From positions 1-6,028 of the forward strand of contig JAFPVN010000210.1 of the NCBI GenBank assembly GCA_017395275.1: a stretch of DNA of 6,028 nt, written 5' to 3'. Shown one piece after another: positions 5,209 to 6,028 of this stretch (its first letter is position 1; every line of letters begins with the position of its first letter). Both the position numbers and the translations under genes were made by a program. This stretch comes from Candidatus Methanomethylophilaceae archaeon. GTDB taxonomy: Archaea; Thermoplasmatota; Thermoplasmata; Methanomassiliicoccales; Methanomethylophilaceae. Below the pieces are notes generated by a model. It made no database searches. It was not told where the DNA came from and saw only the letters and a list, made by a program, of their open reading frames with translations.

Positions 5209-5237
5209 CGCATACGGCCGTTCCATGACCGTATGCG
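5209..5237. repeat. Perfect 9-base inverted repeat across the cysK start codon
   Basis: CGCATACGG (5209-5217) and CCGTATGCG (5229-5237) are exact reverse complements with 11 bases between, so the half-sites are 20 bases apart centre to centre, about two helical turns. It covers the predicted transcription start and the ATG at 5225. A bound dimeric repressor here would block initiation. If the mRNA is leaderless the left arm is not transcribed, which favours a DNA operator over an RNA hairpin. Operator function is inferred. Confidence 0.5.
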
Positions 5238-6028
5238 GGAACGTTCTCGAATTGATAGGCAACACCCCCATGATCCGTCTGGCGAGGATGGACTCGGGAC
5301 TTAAGTCGCAGGTGTTCGCCAAGTACGAAGGCACAAACCCCGGAGGCTCCATCAAGGACCGCGCAGCATTGTTCATGATACGCGACGCGGAGGCACGCGG
5401 GGCGCTGAGGAAGGGGATGACCATCATCGAACCCACCTCGGGTAACACGGGCATCGGGCTGTGCATGATCGGGGCCTATCTCGGATACAGGTGCATCATA
5501 GTCATGCCGGACACCATGAGCAAGGAACGCATCTCCCTGATGAAGGCGTACGGTGCCGAAGTGGTGCTCACCCCCGGAGCGGAAGGCATGGCAGGCTCGC
5601 TCAAGAAGGCGGACGAGCTGAAGGCCGAACTCGGCGGATTCATACCCTCGCAGTTCAGCAACCCTGCGAACGCAGAGGCTCACATAATCACCACCTCGAG
5701 GGAGATCCTCGAACAAGTGCCAGACGTGGATTACGTGGTCGCCGGCATAGGCACTGCGGGCACCGCGACGGGCATAGGGAAGGGACTGAGGAAGTACGCT
5801 TCCGACGCCAAGGTCATAGGCGTGGAACCCGCATCGAGCCCCCTCATCACCGAGAAGAGAGCGGGGCCCCACAAGATTCAGGGCATAGGCGCCAACTTCG
5901 TCCCGGACATCCTCGATATGGATTACATAGAAAAGGTCGTCACCGTAACCGACGACGACGCCATAGAGTACACCAGGAGACTGGTCAGGGAAGAGGGCAT
6001 CCTCGCGGGGATATCCTCCGGGGCGGCG
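5225..6028 (+). CDS. cysK: Cysteine synthase (O-acetylserine sulfhydrylase family), 3' end beyond window
   Basis: This is a PLP-dependent fold-type II enzyme that makes cysteine from O-acetylserine (or a related activated serine) and sulfide in the cytosol. The frame is open to the last base, giving 268 of about 300-310 residues. Motifs in order are: IGNTPMIRL (11-19), the PLP lysine in NPGGSIKDR (K44), the substrate loop TSGNTG (71-76), the phosphate-binding loop GIGTAGTATG (174-183, with alanine where GG is usual), KIQGIGANFVP (217-227) and GISSGAA at the cut end (262-268), whose S265 should contact the pyridine nitrogen. These match CysK rather than threonine synthase or cystathionine beta-synthase, and no CBS domain can be judged because the end is missing. 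The start is the ATG at 5225, preceded by a TATA box and spanned by an inverted repeat, so it is probably a separately controlled leaderless gene. Twelve of 26 isoleucine codons are ATA, unlike tbp next door. Confidence 0.93.
   Translation, partial: MTVCGNVLELIGNTPMIRLARMDSGLKSQVFAKYEGTNPGGSIKDRAALFMIRDAEARGALRKGMTIIEPTSGNTGIGLCMIGAYLGYRCIIVMPDTMSKERISLMKAYGAEVVLTPGAEGMAGSLKKADELKAELGGFIPSQFSNPANAEAHIITTSREILEQVPDVDYVVAGIGTAGTATGIGKGLRKYASDAKVIGVEPASSPLITEKRAGPHKIQGIGANFVPDILDMDYIEKVVTVTDDDAIEYTRRLVREEGILAGISSGAA

Noticed and set aside
5195..5872. A 225-codon open frame on the minus strand
   Set aside because: It is antisense to cysK, which carries clear catalytic motifs; the antisense product resembles nothing.
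1..6028. Mobile element, phage remnant or defence system
   Set aside because: No transposase, integrase, terminal repeats, nuclease or toxin-like gene is present; all genes are conserved cellular ones.

Overview
This is an archaeal chromosomal window of ordinary housekeeping character. The strongest clue is a complete archaeal TATA-binding protein gene. AT-rich TATA-like boxes also lie about 24 to 30 bases upstream of most start codons, so several transcripts are probably leaderless, which is typical of archaea. The DNA is GC-rich outside the promoters. The gene set (archaeal-type adenylosuccinate lyase, COG1340-like coiled-coil protein, AzlCD, acyl-CoA synthetase, TBP, cysteine synthase) fits a euryarchaeon. 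My best guess is Thermoplasmatota, order Methanomassiliicoccales, but the placement is inference and no marker for methanogenesis is in view.

Layout: (1) 1-359, minus strand: N-terminal part of purB, cut by the window edge. (2) 360-556: divergent promoter region with one TATA box for purB and one for the next gene, plus a small 5'-leader hairpin. (3) 557-1549, plus: a highly charged 330-residue coiled-coil protein, closed by a GC hairpin followed by T-rich DNA. (4) 1618-2638, plus: azlC and azlD, overlapping by 17 bases and translationally coupled through a strong Shine-Dalgarno sequence; together they form a branched-chain amino acid transporter. (5) 2614-4407, minus: a 597-residue AMP-forming acyl-CoA synthetase, whose 3' end overlaps azlD tail to tail by 25 bases. 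(6) 4408-4618: divergent intergenic region with a TATA box for the synthetase, an unexplained 25-base imperfect dyad and two tandem TATA-like boxes before tbp. (7) 4619-5167, plus: tbp. (8) 5168-5224: a short gap in which the T-rich end of tbp and the cysK TATA box share bases. (9) 5225-6028, plus: cysK-type cysteine synthase, cut by the window edge; a perfect 9-base inverted repeat straddles its start codon.

The genes do not form one pathway. They read as five or six independent transcription units: purine synthesis, a cytosolic coiled-coil protein of unknown role, amino acid transport, carboxylic acid activation, basal transcription and cysteine synthesis. Codon choice splits them into purB, the coiled-coil gene and tbp, which use only ATC for isoleucine, and azlC and cysK, which use ATA for about half. 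This suggests the first group is highly expressed. I found no mobile element, CRISPR array, tRNA, rRNA or clear new system. The most interesting leads are the regulatory dyads and the coiled-coil protein.
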